Assembly (NCBI RefSeq): GCF_024749045.1
Contig: NZ_CP087184.1
Span: forward strand, 930,001-994,000
DNA from: Pseudomonas sp. B21-028
GTDB taxonomy: Bacteria > Pseudomonadota > Gammaproteobacteria > Pseudomonadales > Pseudomonadaceae
Direction: 5' to 3'
Length of the DNA stretch: 64,000 nucleotides
Of this stretch, positions 45,903-56,553 are shown one piece after another (positions within the stretch are counted from its first letter, which is position 1; each line of letters begins with the position of its first letter). The notes under the pieces are model-generated. The model ran no database searches. It saw only the letters and a program-made list of their open reading frames with translations, and was not told the origin of the DNA. The position numbers were made by a program, and so were the translations under genes.

Positions 45903-45915
45903 AGGAGCGGCACCG

Positions 45916-47469
45916 ATGCAACTGATTGAACATGCCGATTCGCCCCGCTACATCCGCCTGCACGAGCGGGACAATGTGGTGATCGTCGTCAATGACCAGG
46001 GTGTGCCGGCCGGGACCGAGTTTCCGGACGGCCTGGTCACCGTGGACTTCGTGCCCCAGAGCCATAAGGTCACGCTGCAGGACATTCCCGAGGGCGGCGA
46101 GGTGATTCGCTACGGCCAGGTCATCGGCTACGCGCTGCAACCGATCCCCCGTGGCAGCTGGGTCAAGGAAGACCAGTTGCGCATGCCCACCGCGCCACCG
46201 CTGGACAGCCTGCCGCTGTCCACCGACGTGCCGGCGGCGGATGCGCCGCTGGAGGGTTATACCTTCGAAGGCTACCGCAACGCCGACGGTACCGTTGGCA
46301 CGCGCAATATCCTGGGCATCACCACCACGGTGCAGTGCGTGACCGGGGTGCTGGATCATGCGGTCAAGCGCATCAAGGATGAATTGCTGCCCAAGTACCC
46401 GAACGTCGACGACGTGGTGGCGTTGACCCACAGCTACGGCTGTGGCGTGGCGATCACCGCCACCGATGCGTACATTCCGATCCGCACTGTGCGCAACCTG
46501 GCGCGTAACCCGAACCTGGGTGGCGAAGCGCTGGTGATCAGCCTGGGTTGCGAGAAATTGCAGGCCGGCCAGGTGATGCACGAAAACGACAGCTCGGTGG
46601 ACCTCAGCGAGCCATGGTTGTATCGCCTGCAGGACTCCAGCCACGGCTTCACCGAGATGATCGAGCAGATCATGGCGCTGGCTGAAACCCGCCTGAAGAA
46701 GCTCGACCAGCGCCGTCGCGAAACCGTGCCGGCTTCGGAGCTGATCCTGGGCATGCAGTGCGGTGGTAGCGATGCGTTTTCCGGCATCACCGCCAACCCG
46801 GCGCTGGGCTATGCCTCGGACCTGTTGCTGCGCGCCGGCGCGACCGTGATGTTTTCCGAAGTCACCGAAGTGCGCGATGCCATCTACCTGTTGACCTCCC
46901 GGGCGCAAACCCGGGAAGTCGCCCAGGAACTGGTGCGCGAGATGGACTGGTACGACCGTTACCTGGCCAAGGGCGAGGCGGATCGCAGCGCCAATACCAC
47001 GCCGGGCAACAAGAAGGGCGGGCTGTCGAACATCGTCGAAAAATCCCTGGGTTCGATCGTCAAGTCCGGCAGCAGCGCGATCAACGGCGTGCTCGGTCCG
47101 GGCGAGCGCTTCAAGCAGAAAGGCCTGATCTTCTGTGCCACCCCGGCCAGTGATTTTGTCTGCGGCACATTGCAGCTGGCGGCAGGGATGAACCTGCACG
47201 TGTTTACCACTGGCCGGGGCACGCCTTACGGCTTGGCCATGGCCCCGGTGGTGAAGGTCTCGACCCGCACCGAACTGGCCCAGCGCTGGCCGGACCTGAT
47301 CGACATCGACGCCGGCCGGATTGCCACGGGCCGCGCTTCGATCGAAGAGTTGGGCTGGGAACTGTTCCACTATTACCTTGATGTGGCCAGCGGCAAGAAG
47401 CAGACCTGGGCAGAACGGCACAAGCTGTACAACGACATCACCTTGTTCAACCCAGCGCCGATTACCTGA
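45916..47469 (+). CDS. garD: Galactarate dehydratase
   Basis: Converts galactarate to 5-keto-4-deoxyglucarate, which KdgD then uses. It is 517 aa from ATG at 45916 (AAGGAGCGGCACC before it). An N-terminal SAF-like domain (about 10-100) precedes the UxaA/GarD catalytic part with [23 protein letters not shown] and [20 protein letters not shown] supplying Cys ligands for iron. Last gene of the cluster. No glucarate dehydratase (gudD) is in the window, so galactarate is the substrate directly shown by sequence. Confidence 0.93.
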   Translation: MQLIEHADSPRYIRLHERDNVVIVVNDQGVPAGTEFPDGLVTVDFVPQSHKVTLQDIPEGGEVIRYGQVIGYALQPIPRGSWVKEDQLRMPTAPPLDSLPLSTDVPAADAPLEGYTFEGYRNADGTVGTRNILGITTTVQCVTGVLDHAVKRIKDELLPKYPNVDDVVALTHSYGCGVAITATDAYIPIRTVRNLARNPNLGGEALVISLGCEKLQAGQVMHENDSSVDLSEPWLYRLQDSSHGFTEMIEQIMALAETRLKKLDQRRRETVPASELILGMQCGGSDAFSGITANPALGYASDLLLRAGATVMFSEVTEVRDAIYLLTSRAQTREVAQELVREMDWYDRYLAKGEADRSANTTPGNKKGGLSNIVEKSLGSIVKSGSSAINGVLGPGERFKQKGLIFCATPASDFVCGTLQLAAGMNLHVFTTGRGTPYGLAMAPVVKVSTRTELAQRWPDLIDIDAGRIATGRASIEELGWELFHYYLDVASGKKQTWAERHKLYNDITLFNPAPIT

Positions 47470-47481
47470 TCCTCACTCCCC

Positions 47482-47600
47482 CTGTGAGAGCGGGCCTGTG
47501 GGAGCAAAGCTTGCTCGCGATGAACGATAACGCTGTCTCATGGCGGATCGAGGTGCTTTCATCGCGAGCGAGCTTTGCTCCCACAGGCGCGCTCCCACAG
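47482..47600. repeat. Nested REP palindrome, variant with AAAGCTTGCTC core
   Basis: GTGGGAGCAAAGCTTGCTCG and its inverse with spacer ATGAACGATAACGC...GGATCGAGGTGCTTTC, enclosed by a second outer pair (GAGAGCGGGCCTGTGGGAGC and CCCACAGGCGCGCTCCCACA). The same element with the same spacer recurs at 51781. Confidence 0.88.
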
Positions 47601-47649
47601 GGGATTTGTGGTGGATGAAGGTTTTCGGATCACCGAAGCATCAATGCGG

Positions 47650-47671
47650 GAGCGAGCCTGCTCGCGAAGAC
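47650..47671. repeat. Single REP arm
   Basis: GGGAGCGAGCCTGCTCGCGA with no partner within 150 bp. Directly upstream of the AEC transporter. Confidence 0.8.
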
Positions 47672-47744
47672 GCTTCACCAGACGCCAATGCCGTGTGTGG
47701 CTTATCATTAGCCACCTAACGACACCCCTCTCAAGGTCACCGGC

Positions 47745-48686
47745 ATGCTGGCAATTTTCCTCGAAACCCTGAACATCACCGCGCCGGTGTTTGCGATGCT
47801 GTTCCTGGGGGCGTTGCTCAAGCGCATCGACTGGATCAACGACAACTTCATCCACATCGCCTCGTCCCTGGTGTTCAACGTCACCATGCCGGCGCTGTTG
47901 TTCCTCGGCATCCTCCATGCCGACCTGCATGCGGCGTTGCAGCCGGACCTGCTGATCTATTTCTCCGTCGCCACCCTGGTGAGCTTCGCCATGGCCTGGG
48001 GATGGGCGATCTGGCGCTGCCCGCGGGAAGATCGCGGCATCTACACCCAAGGTGCGTTTCGCGGCAACAACGGGATCATCGGCCTGGCGCTGGCGGCAAG
48101 CATGTATGGCGACTACGGGATTTCCCTGGGGGCGATCCTCGCTGCATTGGTGATCCTGCTCTACAACACCTTGTCGACCATCGTGCTGGCGGTCTACAGC
48201 CCGGTGATCAAGTCCGACCCGTGGAACATCTGCAAAAGCGTGTTCAGCAACCCGCTGATCATCAGCGTGATCATCGCCGCCCCGTTCGCCTATTGGCAGA
48301 TCGGCCTGCCGAACTGGTTCGAGACATCGGGCAAGTACCTGGCGCAGATGACCCTGCCCCTGGCGTTGATCTGCATCGGCGGCACCCTGTCGCTGGCGGT
48401 GTTGCGCAAAAGCGGCAGGATGGCCATGAGTTCGAGCCTGGTGAAAATGGTCGGCCTGCCGGTGCTGACCACCCTGGGCGCCTGGCTCTGGGGCTTTCGC
48501 GGCGCGGAACTGGGGATCCTGTTCCTGTACTTCGGCAGCCCCACCGCCGCCGCCAGCTTCGTCATGGCCCGCGCCGCCGATGGCAACCATGAACTGGCGG
48601 CTGCGATCATCGTCATCACCACGTTGATGGCGGCGATCACCACCAACCTTGGGATCTTTGTGTTGCAGTGGGGTGGGTGGATTTAA
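47745..48686 (+). CDS. AEC-family (auxin efflux carrier-like) transporter
   Basis: 313 aa, about ten membrane helices in two repeats of five, typical of the AEC/BART fold. Visible: VFAMLFLGALLKRIDWINDN at the start, GAFRGNNGIIGLALAASMYG (the N-motif broken helix), and the repeat-2 equivalent YFGSPTAAASFVMARAADG. Substrates in the family include malonate, malate and amino acids; none can be assigned here. ATG at 47745 follows an AAGGTC site. Single gene after the REP cluster. Confidence 0.82.
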   Translation: MLAIFLETLNITAPVFAMLFLGALLKRIDWINDNFIHIASSLVFNVTMPALLFLGILHADLHAALQPDLLIYFSVATLVSFAMAWGWAIWRCPREDRGIYTQGAFRGNNGIIGLALAASMYGDYGISLGAILAALVILLYNTLSTIVLAVYSPVIKSDPWNICKSVFSNPLIISVIIAAPFAYWQIGLPNWFETSGKYLAQMTLPLALICIGGTLSLAVLRKSGRMAMSSSLVKMVGLPVLTTLGAWLWGFRGAELGILFLYFGSPTAAASFVMARAADGNHELAAAIIVITTLMAAITTNLGIFVLQWGGWI

Positions 48687-48782
48687 GCTCGACGTGTTTT
48701 TGTGGATGACAGAATGGTCTGGATGATGGCGTATTGTTATCATTGTGGCAGGACCTGACCACTCTGCCACAAGGAAGCGTAC

Positions 48783-49748
48783 GTGATCACTTTTGAAGAA
48801 GCTTTTTCATCCGTCGAAAATGAGAGTTGCTCCATTCTCCTTGCCAATGGATTCTCTCAGGCTTGGAACAGCAATATATTCAGCTATAAAAGCCTATTCT
48901 CAAGTGCCGAGTTTGGCGGAAGAGAGTTTGTCATCAGGCGCATTTTTGATACGTTCAAGACGTATGATTTTGAGAAAATCATGAAGAAGCTGATTGCGAC
49001 TGAAGATATTCTCAGGATCTACAACGCGGATCCGGTGTTGATAGACCAAGTTCGAATGGATCAGGAAATTATCAAGACCGCGCTGATAGAGGTCATTTCG
49101 AAGACCCATCCTGAATTACCCCATGACGTCACTGATGCGCAGTATGTGGCTGTAAGAAAGTTTCTCCAGCCATTCCACGAGGTTTTTACCCTTAACTACG
49201 ATCTGCTGTTTTATTGGGCCAGGAATAAAGATGGTCTCGAGCCGGAAAATTATAAGACCGACGACGGTTTTCGTTGGGGACGGGTATGGGAAGGACCTGA
49301 TGCGCAGAATGTGCATTTTCTTCACGGGGGGCTGCATATTTACGATACGCAAGCCGGAGTGAAGAAACATGCTTGTACGGATCAGGGCGAGTCGATTATT
49401 GAGCAAGTGAAATGGAACATGGAAAATAGGAAGTTTCCCACCTTCGTTTCAGAACCTACCCATGAGCGCAAGAAAGTCAGAATCCAGCATAACCCCTACC
49501 TCAGTTACTGCTTTGAGCGGTTGGGTTGGCTGGAAGGGGTATTGTTTATCTATGGTCACTCTTTCGACGACAATGACCGGCACATTTTCGATCAGATAAG
49601 AAAGAGCAGGATCGAGAAGGTTTTCGTGAGCGTTTATGGCGACAAGGACAGCGAAGGCAACCTCTTGTTGCAAGGGAACGCTCAAGCTTATCTAGGGGCG
49701 CACAGGGTCGTTTTCTTTCAGGCGGAGAGTGCTCGGGTCTGGAGCTAG
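48783..49748 (+). CDS. DUF4917/SIR2-like protein, AT-rich isolated gene
   Basis: 321 aa, start GTG at 48783 after AAGGAAG. I recognise a DUF4917-type protein; its conserved blocks mirror the SIR2/NADase fold in order: an N-terminal LLANGFS (19-25) at the nucleotide loop, FTLNYDLLFYW (N138, D140), FLHGGLHIY with H181, and YGHSFDDND (257-265), the equivalent of GxSxxD in SIR2-like proteins. No signal or membrane segment. The base composition is clearly more AT-rich than its neighbours and rare codons are frequent, which suggests horizontal gain. No partner gene is adjacent. The enzymatic role (NAD hydrolysis) is inference from the motifs. Confidence 0.7.
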   Translation: MITFEEAFSSVENESCSILLANGFSQAWNSNIFSYKSLFSSAEFGGREFVIRRIFDTFKTYDFEKIMKKLIATEDILRIYNADPVLIDQVRMDQEIIKTALIEVISKTHPELPHDVTDAQYVAVRKFLQPFHEVFTLNYDLLFYWARNKDGLEPENYKTDDGFRWGRVWEGPDAQNVHFLHGGLHIYDTQAGVKKHACTDQGESIIEQVKWNMENRKFPTFVSEPTHERKKVRIQHNPYLSYCFERLGWLEGVLFIYGHSFDDNDRHIFDQIRKSRIEKVFVSVYGDKDSEGNLLLQGNAQAYLGAHRVVFFQAESARVWS

Positions 49749-49770
49749 TATCCCAGCGTCCTGTAGATCC

Positions 49771-49855
49771 ATTCGCGAGCAAGCCCGCTCCCACAGCTGA
49801 CTGGATTCCTTCAGCAGGAATACGGTCGAATGTGGGAGCGAGCCTGCTCGCGAAG
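49771..49855. repeat. Outward-facing REP pair, copy 7
   Basis: TTCGCGAGCAAGCCCGCTCC first and GTGGGAGCGAGCCTGCTCGC second, the reverse order from the other REPINs. The arms face outward. Between the convergent DUF4917 and CMD genes. Confidence 0.85.
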
Positions 49856-49886
49856 AGGCCCGAGTTGCCGTCACAGGGCCAGCCCA

Positions 49887-50267
49887 TTACTCCGGCTTCT
49901 GATACGCCTCGATCACTTCCTGCGCCGCCCGAAACGCATCGATCGCCGCCGGCACTCCCGCATACACCGCGCAGTGCAGCAACGCTTCGCGAATCTCCTC
50001 CACCGTGCAGCCGTTATTCAGTGCGCCACGCACATGGCCTTTGAGTTCCTGCGGGCATTTGAGGGCGGTGAGGGCGGCGAGGGTGATCAGGCTGCGGGTT
50101 TTCAGCGGCAGGCCTTCGCGGCTCCAGACGCTGCCCCAGGCATGTTCATTGACGAAGTCCTGCAGGGGCTGGGTGAATTCGGTAGCGTTGCCCAGGGCGC
50201 GGTCGACGAACGCGTCGCCCATCACCTGGCGACGCATGTCCAGGCCGCTCTTTGGAGTATCGGTCAT
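49887..50267 (-). CDS. Carboxymuconolactone decarboxylase-family protein
   Basis: 126 aa, all-helical CMD/AhpD fold. The stretch EHAWGSVWSREGLPLKTRSL followed by ITLAALTALKCPQELKGHVR, then REALLHCAVYAGVPAA, is close to PcaC. It may be gamma-carboxymuconolactone decarboxylase of protocatechuate degradation or a paralogue; no other pca gene is nearby, so I withhold the name. Its ATG overlaps the stop of the antiporter gene (ATGA), so the two are translated together. The longer open frame upstream overlaps the antiporter. Confidence 0.8.
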   Translation of the reverse strand: MTDTPKSGLDMRRQVMGDAFVDRALGNATEFTQPLQDFVNEHAWGSVWSREGLPLKTRSLITLAALTALKCPQELKGHVRGALNNGCTVEEIREALLHCAVYAGVPAAIDAFRAAQEVIEAYQKPE

Positions 50268-51358
50268 GGCAAATCCCTCTTGTGGTGTTGGCGACGCCAG
50301 GCGCGCACGGAGGTGAACAGCAAGAATGCGAGCAGGACCGGCAGCACGTAGAACAGCATCAGCCGTTCCAGTTGGCCAGCCAGGGGCATGCCGGTGGTGA
50401 ACGACATCACGTGGAGCCCATAGGCCAGGTACAAGCCCAGGAGCAACAAACCTTCGGCGCGGGTGACCCGGTAGCCGGAATAGAACACCGGCAGGCACAG
50501 CACCGCCACGCCGAGCATCACTGGCAGGTCGAAGTCCAGCGCGTTCGGCGAAACCGAAAGCGGCGTCGGCGCGACGAGGGCGGTCACCCCGAGTACCCCC
50601 AACAGGTTGAACAGGTTGCTGCCGATCACGTTGCCCACCGCGATGTCGCGCTGGCCGCGCAAAGCGGCGATCAGTGAGGTGGCAAGTTCCGGCAGCGAGG
50701 TGCTGACCGCGACGATGGTCAGGCCGATGATGCGTTCCGAAAGTCCCAGATCGGTGGCGACTTCCACCGCCGCGCCCAGCAGCAGATGCCCGGCGAAGAT
50801 CAGCATCGCCAGGCCCGCGACAATCATCGACAGGCTCTTGAGCCAGGACGCCGGTGTCACGTCGACCGCTACGGCATGGGGGCGCCCGGAGTGTCGCGAC
50901 TGACGCAGCAACAAGCCCAGGTACACCGCCAGGGCGATCAGCAGCAGCACACCGTCCAGCCGCGTCAGCTCTTCGTTCCAGGCCAGTACGAACACCAACA
51001 GGCTGGCAGCGATCATCAACGGGATGTCCAGGCGCACCAGTTGGCGCGAGACCCGCAACGGAATGATCAGCGCCGACAGGCCGAGGGTCACGAGGATGTT
51101 GAAGATGCTGCTGCCGATCACACTGCCTACCGCGATGTCGGCGTTCTGCGTCAGGGTCGCTTGCAGGCTGACCGCCATCTGTGGCGCGCTGCTGCCGAAG
51201 GCGACGACGCTCAGGCCGATGATCAGGGGGCGGACTTGCAAGCGCGCCGCCAGGCCGACAGCGGCCCGCACCAGCAGCTCGGCGCCGGCGATCAGCAACA
51301 GCAGGCCACCGAACAGTTCGATCAGGCTGAACAGCGGTAAATCGGCGAGTAGGGAAAT
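50264..51358 (-). CDS. Calcium/sodium antiporter (CaCA family, YrbG-like)
   Basis: 364 aa with the probable ATT start at 51358. Two homologous halves of five helices carry the alpha-repeat signatures VVAFGSSAPQMAVSLQATLT and IVAVSTSLPELATSLIAALR, diagnostic of Na/Ca exchangers, each followed by GSVIGSSIFNILVTLG and GNVIGSNLFNLLGVLG. No ATG, GTG or good TTG in frame lies at the expected N-terminus; ATT 51358 has GGAG seven bases before it and gives ISLLADLPLFSLIE ahead of helix 1. A later TTG (51298) would cut into helix 1. Function in the inner membrane: calcium extrusion, inferred. Confidence 0.88.
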   Translation of the reverse strand: MSLLADLPLFSLIELFGGLLLLIAGAELLVRAAVGLAARLQVRPLIIGLSVVAFGSSAPQMAVSLQATLTQNADIAVGSVIGSSIFNILVTLGLSALIIPLRVSRQLVRLDIPLMIAASLLVFVLAWNEELTRLDGVLLLIALAVYLGLLLRQSRHSGRPHAVAVDVTPASWLKSLSMIVAGLAMLIFAGHLLLGAAVEVATDLGLSERIIGLTIVAVSTSLPELATSLIAALRGQRDIAVGNVIGSNLFNLLGVLGVTALVAPTPLSVSPNALDFDLPVMLGVAVLCLPVFYSGYRVTRAEGLLLLGLYLAYGLHVMSFTTGMPLAGQLERLMLFYVLPVLLAFLLFTSVRAWRRQHHKRDLP

Positions 51359-51374
51359 GGCCGGGCTCCGTCTA

Positions 51375-51752
51375 TCAATCGTCGAGGGCTTGCACGCGGA
51401 CCCGCGCGGTGCCGCTGCGCAACATGCCCAATTGCTCGGCGGCTTCGCGGGACACGTCGATCAGACGGCCTCGGGTGTACGGGCCGCGGTCGTTGATACG
51501 GACCACGACACTGTCATTGTTGCCCAGGTTGGTGATTTTCACCCGCGTGCCGAAGGGCAACTGGCGATGGGCGGCAGTCAGGCTGTGCTGGTCGAAACGC
51601 TCGCCACTGGCGGTGCGCTTGCCGTGGTGCCGGGCGCCGTAATAAGAGGCCACGCCCGTCTGGTCGTAGCCGTGTGGGTCGACCGTCCCGCTCTGGCTGG
51701 CGCAACCGGCCAGCAGGGACAGCAGGGCGCAGGCGCCGAGGAGACGCTTCAT
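51375..51752 (-). CDS. RlpA-like (DPBB) lipoprotein
   Basis: 125 aa from ATG at 51752. Signal peptide with lipobox LLAGC (LLGACALLSLLAGCASQSGT), so an outer-membrane or inner-membrane lipoprotein. The double-psi beta-barrel has GVASYYGARHHGKRTASGER, NNDSVVVRINDRGPYTRGRL and IDVSREAAEQLGM. RlpA-family members cleave naked glycan in septal peptidoglycan; no SPOR domain is present, unlike full-length RlpA, so this is a short paralogue. Overlap in the upstream frame is not conserved. Confidence 0.85.
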   Translation of the reverse strand: MKRLLGACALLSLLAGCASQSGTVDPHGYDQTGVASYYGARHHGKRTASGERFDQHSLTAAHRQLPFGTRVKITNLGNNDSVVVRINDRGPYTRGRLIDVSREAAEQLGMLRSGTARVRVQALDD

Positions 51753-51780
51753 GGGAGGATTGTCCGAGGCAAATGAGGGA

Positions 51781-51892
51781 GCGAACCCGTGGGAGCAAAG
51801 CTTGCTCGCGATGAACGATAACGCAGTCTTCTGACGGATCGAGGTGCTTTCATCGCGAGCAAGCTTTGCTCCCAGGGATTCGCTCCCACAGG
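51781..51892. repeat. Nested REP palindrome, second copy of the AAAGCTTGCTC variant
   Basis: GTGGGAGCAAAGCTTGCTCG with spacer ATGAACGATAACGC and GGATCGAGGTGCTTTCATCG, then the inverse arm and an outer CGCTCCCACA. Almost identical, spacer included, to the copy at 47482. Confidence 0.9.
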
Positions 51893-51931
51893 GGAAAGTG
51901 GAGCCAGATTGAAAGACTGGCTCCATGACCA

Positions 51932-53377
51932 TCAGCCCTCGAGCTTGCTTTTCAGCAATTCGTTGACCTGTTGCGGGTTGGCCTTGCCCTTGGAGGCTTT
52001 CATGGCCTGGCCCACGAAGAAGCCGAACATCTTGCCGCGCTTGGCTTCGTCCGCCGCACGGTATTGTTCGACCTGCTCGGCGTTGGCCGCGAGCATTTCA
52101 TCGAGTACGGCGGAAATGGCGCCGGTGTCGGTGACCTGCTTCAAACCGCGCTTCTCGATGATCTCGTCGGCGCTGCCTTCGCCGTTGGCCATGGCTTCGA
52201 AGACCATCTTGGCGATCTTGCCGGAGATGGTGTTGTCCTTGATCCGCAACAACATGCCACCCAACTGTTCAGCCGACACCGGCGACTCGTCGATTTCCAG
52301 TCCTTGCTTGTTCAGCAGGCTGCCCAATTCGACCATCACCCAGTTGGCCGCCAGCTTGGCGTCGCCGCCGATGCCGACGACTTTTTCAAAATAATCGGCT
52401 TGTTCGCGGCTGGTGGCCAGGACGTTGGCGTCATAGCTCGACAGGCCGAACTGCGCCTGGAAACGCTCGCGTTTCTGCGGTGGCAGTTCCGGCAGGGTGG
52501 CGCGCACGTCATCGAGGAACGAGTCTTCGATCACCACTGGCAACAGGTCCGGGTCGGGGAAGTAACGGTAGTCGTTGGCTTCTTCCTTGCTGCGCATCGG
52601 ACGGGTCTCGTCCTTGTTCGGGTCGTACAGGCGGGTCTGCTGGATGACCTTGCCGCCGTCCTCGATCAGTTCGATCTGGCGCTGGATCTCGCTGTTGATC
52701 GCCTTTTCGATGAAACGGAACGAGTTGACGTTCTTGATTTCGCAGCGCGTGCCGAATTCGGCCTGGCCCTTGGGACGGATCGACACGTTGCAGTCGCAGC
52801 GCAGCGAGCCTTCGGCCATGTTGCCGTCGCAGATGCCCAGGTAGCGCACCAGTGCATGGATCGCCTTGACGTAGGCCACGGCTTCCTTGGCGCTGCGCAT
52901 GTCCGGTTCGGAAACGATTTCCAGCAGCGGCGTGCCGGCACGGTTCAGGTCGATGCCGGTGGCGCCGTTGAACTCTTCGTGCAGGCTCTTGCCGGCGTCT
53001 TCTTCCAGGTGCGCGCGGGTGATGCCAACACGCTTGACCGTGCCGTCTTCCAGGGCGATGTCCAGGTGGCCCTTGCCGACAATCGGCAGCTCCATCTGGC
53101 TGATCTGGTAGCCCTTGGGCAGGTCCGGGTAGAAGTAGTTCTTGCGGGCGAACACGTTGTGCTGGCCGATCTCGGCGTCAATCGCCAGGCCGAACATCAC
53201 CGCCATGCGCACCGCTTCGGCATTGAGCACCGGCAGCACGCCGGGCATGCCCAGGTCGACCAGGCTGGCCTGGGTGTTGGGCTCGGAGCCGAACGTGGTG
53301 GAACTGCCGGAAAAGATTTTCGACCGGGTGGTGAGCTGGGTATGAATCTCCAGCCCGATCACGACTTCCCATTGCAT
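51932..53377 (-). CDS. gatB: Asp-tRNA(Asn)/Glu-tRNA(Gln) amidotransferase subunit B
   Basis: 481 aa from [20 protein letters not shown], the conserved start; a longer frame upstream runs into gatA. This subunit phosphorylates the mischarged Asp/Glu and accepts ammonia from GatA. Conserved blocks: [20 protein letters not shown], the metal-binding [26 protein letters not shown], and a C-terminal YqeY-like tail. Last of gatC-gatA-gatB; gatA ends 10 bases upstream. Confidence 0.97.
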   Translation of the reverse strand: MQWEVVIGLEIHTQLTTRSKIFSGSSTTFGSEPNTQASLVDLGMPGVLPVLNAEAVRMAVMFGLAIDAEIGQHNVFARKNYFYPDLPKGYQISQMELPIVGKGHLDIALEDGTVKRVGITRAHLEEDAGKSLHEEFNGATGIDLNRAGTPLLEIVSEPDMRSAKEAVAYVKAIHALVRYLGICDGNMAEGSLRCDCNVSIRPKGQAEFGTRCEIKNVNSFRFIEKAINSEIQRQIELIEDGGKVIQQTRLYDPNKDETRPMRSKEEANDYRYFPDPDLLPVVIEDSFLDDVRATLPELPPQKRERFQAQFGLSSYDANVLATSREQADYFEKVVGIGGDAKLAANWVMVELGSLLNKQGLEIDESPVSAEQLGGMLLRIKDNTISGKIAKMVFEAMANGEGSADEIIEKRGLKQVTDTGAISAVLDEMLAANAEQVEQYRAADEAKRGKMFGFFVGQAMKASKGKANPQQVNELLKSKLEG

Positions 53378-53387
53378 GTGTTTCTCC

Positions 53388-54839
53388 TCAGAAGCCGGTT
53401 GGGGTGCGGGTGTGCCAGTCAGTGTGTAACTGATACTGGTGAGCCACATTGAGCAGGCGGCCTTCCTGGAAGTACGGCGCGAGCAACTGCACGCCCACCG
53501 GCAGGCCGTCGACGAAACCGGCCGGCATGGACAGGCCCGGCAAACCGGCGAGGTTGGCGGTGATGGTGTAGACGTCTTCCAGGTAGGCAGCGACCGGGTC
53601 GCTGTTCTTGGCGCCGAGTTTCCAGGCCGGGTTCGGCGTGGTCGGGCCGAGGATGATGTCGACCTCGTTGAAGGCGGCCATGAAGTCGTTCTTCACCAGG
53701 CGACGGATTTTCTGCGCCTTGAGGTAGTAGGCGTCGTAGTAGCCGGCGGACAGCGCGTAGGTACCGACCATGATCCGCCGCTGCACTTCGGCACCGAAAC
53801 CTTCGCCACGGGAGCGCTTGTACAGGTCGATCAGGTTTTCCGGATTTTCGCAGCGATAGCCGAAGCGCACGCCGTCGAAACGCGACAGGTTCGAGGAGGC
53901 TTCCGCCGGGGCGATCACGTAATAGGCCGGAATCGCATGCTGCATGTTCGGCAGGCTGATTTCCTTGACCACGGCGCCGAGCTTTTCCAGTTCCTTGATG
54001 CTGTTCTGGATCAGGTCGGCAATGCGTGGGTCGAGGCCGGCACCGAAGTATTCCTTTGGCACACCGATGCGCAGGCCTTGTAGCGAGCTATTGAGGCCGG
54101 CGCTGTAGTCCGGCACCGGTTCGTCGATGCTGGTGGAGTCGTTCGGGTCGAAGCCGGCCATGCCTTGCAGCAGGAGCGCGCAGTCTTCGGCGGTGCGCGC
54201 CAAGGGGCCGCCCTGGTCGAGGCTGGAGGCGTAGGCAATCATGCCCCAGCGCGACACGCGACCGTAGGTGGGCTTGAGGCCGGTGAGGTTGGTGAACGCC
54301 GCGGGCTGGCGGATCGAGCCGCCGGTGTCGGTGGCGGTCGCGGCCGGCAGCAGGCGCGCGGCCACGGCGGCGGCGGAACCGCCGGACGAACCGCCCGGTA
54401 CGTGTTCCAGGTTCCAGGGGTTCTTTACCGCGCCGTAGTGGCTCGACTCGTTGGCCGAACCCATGGCGAATTCGTCCATGTTGGTCTTGCCCAGGGTCAC
54501 GGCGCCGGCGGCGGCCAGCTTGGCGACCACGGTGGCGTCGTACGGGGCCTTGAAGTTGTCGAGCATCTTCGAGCCGCAACTGGTGCGCACGCCCTGAGTG
54601 CAGAACAGGTCCTTGTGAGCGATCGGCGCGCCGAGCAGGGCGCCGCCTTCACCGTTGGCGCGGCGGGTGTCGGCCGCCTTGGCCTGGCTCAGGGCCAGCT
54701 CTTCGGTAACGCTGATGAAGCTGTTGAGCTGCGGATTGAGCTGGGCGATGCGCGCCAGCAGGACCTTGGTCAGCTCTTCGGAGGAAAACTTTTTATCGGC
54801 GAGTCCGCGGGCGATCTCGGCCAGTGTCATGTGGTGCAT
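53388..54839 (-). CDS. gatA: Asp-tRNA(Asn)/Glu-tRNA(Gln) amidotransferase subunit A
   Basis: Glutaminase subunit, 483 aa, amidase-signature family. Catalytic triad K76 ([10 protein letters not shown]), S151 ([11 protein letters not shown]) and S175 ([11 protein letters not shown]). Ammonia is passed through a tunnel to GatB. The start at 54839 gives [10 protein letters not shown]; the fourth-codon ATG is an alternative. Between gatC and gatB in one operon. Confidence 0.97.
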   Translation of the reverse strand: MHHMTLAEIARGLADKKFSSEELTKVLLARIAQLNPQLNSFISVTEELALSQAKAADTRRANGEGGALLGAPIAHKDLFCTQGVRTSCGSKMLDNFKAPYDATVVAKLAAAGAVTLGKTNMDEFAMGSANESSHYGAVKNPWNLEHVPGGSSGGSAAAVAARLLPAATATDTGGSIRQPAAFTNLTGLKPTYGRVSRWGMIAYASSLDQGGPLARTAEDCALLLQGMAGFDPNDSTSIDEPVPDYSAGLNSSLQGLRIGVPKEYFGAGLDPRIADLIQNSIKELEKLGAVVKEISLPNMQHAIPAYYVIAPAEASSNLSRFDGVRFGYRCENPENLIDLYKRSRGEGFGAEVQRRIMVGTYALSAGYYDAYYLKAQKIRRLVKNDFMAAFNEVDIILGPTTPNPAWKLGAKNSDPVAAYLEDVYTITANLAGLPGLSMPAGFVDGLPVGVQLLAPYFQEGRLLNVAHQYQLHTDWHTRTPTGF

Positions 54840-54855
54840 GAGAGACTCTTTCCCT

Positions 54856-55143
54856 TTAGTCGATGACTTTCGGAACCAGGTACAGGCCGTTTTCGACCGC
54901 TGGCGCGATGGCCTGGTAGGCCTCGCGGTTGTCGGGTTCGGTCACGACGTCGGCACGCAGGCGCTGGTTGGCTTCCAGTGGGTGGGCCAGCGGTTCGATA
55001 CCGTCGGTATTGACCGCCTGCATCTCGTCGACCAGCCCCAGAATGCTGTTCAGGGCAGAAGTGATGTGTGGAAGATCGGCTTCATTGAGGCCCAGGCAGG
55101 CCAGATGAGCGATTTTTTCCACGTCGGAGCGTTCAAGCGCCAT
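54856..55143 (-). CDS. gatC: Asp-tRNA(Asn)/Glu-tRNA(Gln) amidotransferase subunit C
   Basis: 95 aa, short helical subunit that wraps around GatA and stabilises it. [20 protein letters not shown] and the C-terminal LREDVVTEP-like [19 protein letters not shown] followed by FLVPKVID-like LYLVPKVID are typical. First gene of the operon, divergent from mreB. Confidence 0.95.
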   Translation of the reverse strand: MALERSDVEKIAHLACLGLNEADLPHITSALNSILGLVDEMQAVNTDGIEPLAHPLEANQRLRADVVTEPDNREAYQAIAPAVENGLYLVPKVID

Positions 55144-55222
55144 GGGATTCTCCAGTGGAAAACAGAACGGACGCAGTCTGTCCGTGTGTTAGATTGTCGG
55201 AACACTACCGCATTTCTACGGT

Positions 55223-55386
55223 CCAGTGCCCTGTATCACAAATACTGTTCCTTTTTGACGACGTCTATTACCGTCATGCTGCGTTGCCGCTTCTCGCCAT
55301 AGCGGGCGATGACTCGTCGCGGCGCCTTGTCTGACGACAATAGCCACTCGTCAAAAAAGGAACGTATCTGCAAAACAGGGCACTGG
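55223..55386. repeat. MITE-like long inverted repeat A (gatC-mreB intergenic)
   Basis: 164 bp. Terminal CCAGTGCCCTGT (55223-55234) is matched exactly by ACAGGGCACTGG (55375-55386); the match continues imperfectly inward through GTTCCTTTTTGACGA and TCGTCAAAAAAGGAAC, to a stem of about 40 bases. The interior TCATGCTGCGTTG also occurs in element B. No transposase. Lies between the divergent gatC and mreB promoters. Confidence 0.75.
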
Positions 55387-55503
55387 CCGCGATTGTGGGG
55401 TTTGGTGCATAGATAAAGCGGCCAATTTAACATATTGGCGCCTTGCCCAAAATCCCTGTCGTTGTTAGAGTTTGCCGCACTTTTTTACCCACGCGTTGCC
55501 TAG

Positions 55504-56553
<1,050 letters not shown>

